8,207 nucleotides of DNA from Cellvibrionales bacterium. GTDB taxonomy: Bacteria; Pseudomonadota; Gammaproteobacteria; Pseudomonadales; UBA7434. The DNA lies in the NCBI GenBank assembly GCA_018668095.1, contig JABIQF010000050.1, forward strand, positions 1 to 8,207. The letters run 5' to 3'. Below, piece after piece: positions 7,141 through 8,207 of this stretch. The notes under the pieces are model-generated. The model had not been told where the DNA came from, ran no database searches, and was given only the letters and a program-made list of their open reading frames with translations. Each line of letters begins with the position of its first letter. Position 1 is the stretch's first letter. The translations under genes and the position numbers were made by a program.

Positions 7141-7192
7141 GGTTTTACCTGTTGATAGCTTGAGTGATTAGCAAAGAGGCGAATAAATAAAT

Positions 7193-7690
7193 TTAGCGGC
7201 GCTCTTTTTGCAATTTTTGTTTTATACGATTGCGCTTGAGGGCAGAAATATAATCGACAAACAGTTTGCCGTTTAGATGATCCATTTCATGTTGAATACA
7301 AACGGCGAGTAAACCTTCGGCGGTAATTTCAAAGGCCTCACCCTTTTCATTTAAGGCTTTCACTTTAACCGCTGTTGGCCGAGATACTTCTTCGTAGTAT
7401 CCAGGCACAGATAAGCACCCTTCTTGATAATTGTGCAATTCAGGATCGAGAACTTCAATACTAGGATTGATAAAGACGAGAGTGGTATCTCGCTCTTCAG
7501 AGACATCGATAACAACAATTTGTCTGTGTACGTTGATTTGAGTCGCGGCAAGGCCAATCCCTTCAGCGTCATACATGGTTTCAGTCATATCGCTGACTAA
7601 CTGTTTAATACGCTCATCGACCTCTTTTACAGGACGAGCTATCGTTCTGAGCTGAGGATCGGGAAATTCTAAAATATCGAGTATGGCCAT
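7193..7690 (-). CDS. def: Peptide deformylase
   Basis: Metalloenzyme (usually Fe2+) that removes the formyl group from the N-terminal Met of nascent proteins at the ribosome exit. The protein is 165 residues, typical for type I PDF (E. coli 169). All three signature motifs are present: GIGLAATQ (res. 44-51), EGCLS (90-94, metal ligand Cys92) and HEMDH (134-138, metal ligands His134 and His138, catalytic Glu135). The basic C-terminus (KRNRIKQKLQKERR) suits the ribosome-binding tail of bacterial PDFs. The ATG at 7690 was chosen because MAILDILEFPD aligns with the family N-terminus. An in-frame GTG at 7774 would add 28 residues unlike anything in the family, through DNA that looks like control region. 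No Shine-Dalgarno sequence is evident before the ATG. It is the first gene of the def-fmt-rsmB-trkA-trkH series and diverges from the gene at 8098. Confidence 0.97.
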   Translation of the reverse strand: MAILDILEFPDPQLRTIARPVKEVDERIKQLVSDMTETMYDAEGIGLAATQINVHRQIVVIDVSEERDTTLVFINPSIEVLDPELHNYQEGCLSVPGYYEEVSRPTAVKVKALNEKGEAFEITAEGLLAVCIQHEMDHLNGKLFVDYISALKRNRIKQKLQKERR

Positions 7691-7706
7691 GGTTTGTCTA
7701 TTTCTA

Positions 7707-7735
7707 TTAATAAAATTCAGTTTTCTAATGTTCAA
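7707..7735 (-). promoter_or_regulatory. Candidate def promoter
   Basis: The minus strand carries TTGAAC (7735-7730), a 17-bp spacer, then TATTAA (7712-7707). Each box matches the sigma70 consensus at four of six positions with ideal spacing. Transcription would begin near 7700 and leave a leader of only about 10 nt before the def ATG, which has no visible Shine-Dalgarno sequence. A longer leader from an upstream promoter is equally possible. Confidence 0.35.
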
Positions 7736-7776
7736 GTGTTCTAGTGTTTTGTCTGTGCAGGACTTCACTAACACTT
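7734..7776. repeat. Imperfect inverted repeat upstream of def
   Basis: The left arm AAGTGTT-CT-AGTG (7734-7746) is the reverse complement of the right arm CACTAACACTT (7766-7776) apart from a 2-base bulge (CT at 7741-7742). This gives 11 potential base pairs around a 19-nt loop. It overlaps the candidate def -35 box by two bases. A DNA operator or an RNA hairpin in a longer def transcript are both possible. Confidence 0.45.
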
Positions 7777-7809
7777 TTAATGGCGAGGAAGTTTGGCCCT
7801 AGCCAGATT

Positions 7810-7825
7810 TGTGACGTGAATCAAA
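7810..7825. promoter_or_regulatory. CRP/Vfr-like binding site
   Basis: TGTGACGTGAATCAAA fits the CRP-family consensus TGTGA-N6-TCACA at nine of ten defined positions, with A/T-rich flanks on both sides. It lies roughly 120 bp from each of the candidate start points of def and the divergent gene, rather far for a classical activator position. It may be functional or a chance match. Confidence 0.3.
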
Positions 7826-7925
7826 ATTTATAAAGATGGCGATCACGTTGCTGTGCGGCCAACCCGCAAAAACCAGTCATGGCCTCCATTTATAGAGAAT
7901 GCTCACCGTTTAGGCTGGTTATGAC

Positions 7926-7934
7926 TGCTATATT
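7926..7934 (+). promoter_or_regulatory. Candidate extended -10 promoter for the plus-strand gene
   Basis: TGC-TATATT forms an extended -10 element (TGN plus a five-of-six TATAAT match). An overlapping TATTAT lies at 7931-7936 with a weak TTTAGG -35 box (7909-7914) at 16 bp. Transcription from about 7941 would give a leader of roughly 157 nt to the ATG at 8098. No better plus-strand promoter is visible in the gap. Confidence 0.4.
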
Positions 7935-7978
7935 ATACAGATCGTGGCTAGAAGATTGCACCGGAAGTTTGCCAGTGT

Positions 7979-8003
7979 AAACCGAATAATAAACGGTTTT
8001 TTT
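7979..8003 (+). terminator. Weak hairpin plus T run in the plus-strand leader
   Basis: AAACCG (7979-7984) pairs with CGGTTT (7994-7999) across a 9-nt A/T loop, and the T tract continues to 8003 (seven T in a row). The layout is that of an intrinsic terminator or attenuator, but the 6-bp stem has only three G-C pairs, so any stop would be leaky. Confidence 0.2.
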
Positions 8004-8084
8004 GCAACGATTGTCGCTCTTTTTTGTCGCAGTTACTTCAGCTTACGCGATAAGAAGCAGTCACTTAGATCAATATTGGCTTGG

Positions 8085-8090
8085 AAAGGA
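8085..8090 (+). promoter_or_regulatory. Ribosome binding site for the 8098 gene
   Basis: AAAGGA ends 7 nt before the ATG at 8098. It is a good Shine-Dalgarno sequence at good spacing, and it supports this start even though the gene is cut by the window edge. Confidence 0.75.
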
Positions 8091-8097
8091 CATTTAA

Positions 8098-8207
8098 ATG
8101 AACAAATTTTGGCTTGGCTTGGTTTTTTGTGCCGCTTCCATGCATGGGCAATGGGCTTTAGCAGCGCTTGAGTTACGCGAGAATCATCCTGGAACTTACA
8201 CCGTTAA
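8098..8207 (+). CDS. Secreted LysM-domain protein, TsaP/PA0020-like (5' end only)
   Basis: Thirty-six codons are present before the window ends. Residues 1-22 form a signal peptide: Lys3, a hydrophobic core (FWLGLVFCAA) and an Ala-Leu-Ala site, so export across the inner membrane is expected. Cys11 follows Phe rather than a small residue, so a lipobox is unlikely. The mature start LELRENHPGTYTV resembles the segment just ahead of the LysM repeat in the Pseudomonas PA0020 family, where it runs into a KGDTLWDI-type LysM core that would lie just past the edge. PA0020/TsaP proteins bind peptidoglycan and help anchor the type IV pilus secretin. The position also fits: in Pseudomonas the gene diverges from def and precedes dprA. 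The LysM domain itself is not seen here, so the assignment rests on a short match plus gene order. Confidence 0.65.
   Translation, partial: MNKFWLGLVFCAASMHGQWALAALELRENHPGTYTV

Larger units (their letters stand above)
7691..8097. other. 407-bp divergent control region between def and the LysM-type gene
   Basis: This is the only long non-coding stretch. From left to right it contains a candidate def promoter (7707-7735), an inverted repeat (7734-7776), a CRP/Vfr-like palindrome (7810-7825), overlapping inverted repeats (7871-7927), a candidate extended -10 promoter for the plus-strand gene (7926-7934), a weak hairpin with a T run (7979-8003) and the ribosome binding site at 8085-8090. I see no convincing protein-coding frame, tRNA or known riboswitch in it. 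Confidence 0.7.

Noticed and set aside
7360..7572. 70-codon minus-strand frame inside def
   Set aside because: It is an alternative frame of def, which shows all three deformylase motifs in its own frame.
7691..7774. N-terminal extension of def from the GTG at 7774
   Set aside because: The 28 extra residues do not resemble any deformylase N-terminus and overlap an inverted repeat and a candidate promoter. ATG 7690 aligns with the family.
7843..7848. ACGTGA (7814-7819) / TCACGT (7843-7848) inverted repeat
   Set aside because: Six-base arms with a 23-nt loop are expected by chance, and the left arm is already part of the CRP-like site.
7944..8171. 75-codon plus-strand frame overlapping the start of the LysM-type gene
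   Set aside because: The GTG start has no ribosome site, the protein has no recognisable features, and the overlapping frame at 8098 has a good ribosome site, a signal peptide and a family-like mature start.
1..8207. Search for CRISPR arrays, insertion sequences, tRNA genes, toxin-antitoxin or defence genes
   Set aside because: There are no regular repeats, transposase-like frames, tRNA-like folds or unassigned gene pairs. Nearly all the sequence is accounted for by conserved housekeeping genes.

Overview
The window is a conserved chromosomal housekeeping segment of a gammaproteobacterium. The two-gene form of glycyl-tRNA synthetase (alpha plus beta), the order def-fmt-rsmB-trkA, and a divergent secreted protein that resembles the start of Pseudomonas PA0020 (LysM/TsaP type) all point to the Pseudomonas/Cellvibrio/marine-gammaproteobacterial side of the class. 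Base composition looks like the mid-40s percent GC by eye (not counted). I see no mobile element, tRNA, rRNA, CRISPR array or sign of recent transfer.

Seven genes lie on the minus strand. Reading in the direction of transcription (right to left) they are: def (7690-7193), fmt (7140-6181), rsmB (6176-4833), trkA (4754-3381), trkH (3321-1861), then glyQ (1720-674) and glyS (from 677, running off the left edge). At the right edge one gene starts on the plus strand (8098 onward). It encodes a secreted protein and only its first 36 codons are present. Between def and this gene is a 407-bp divergent control region, the only long non-coding stretch.

Functionally there are three groups. def and fmt form the formylation/deformylation pair that handles the N-terminal fMet of new proteins, and rsmB methylates 16S rRNA, so the first three genes serve translation and ribosome maturation. 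trkA and trkH encode the cytoplasmic regulatory ring and the membrane pore of one potassium uptake system. Here they sit side by side, so a complete Trk unit may be co-transcribed with the translation genes. glyQ and glyS make the two subunits of glycyl-tRNA synthetase, tightly coupled by a 4-base ATGA overlap and a strong ribosome binding site. They appear to have their own promoter with a perfect TATAAT box and a GC-rich discriminator.

I do not find an undescribed multi-gene system here. What deserves a second look is small-scale: how several start codons are arranged (a nested stop/start string at fmt-rsmB, a short upstream frame ending on an internal glyQ ATG, a TTG start for fmt, starts without a Shine-Dalgarno sequence), and several inverted repeats in the def/LysM-gene divergent region and ahead of trkA.
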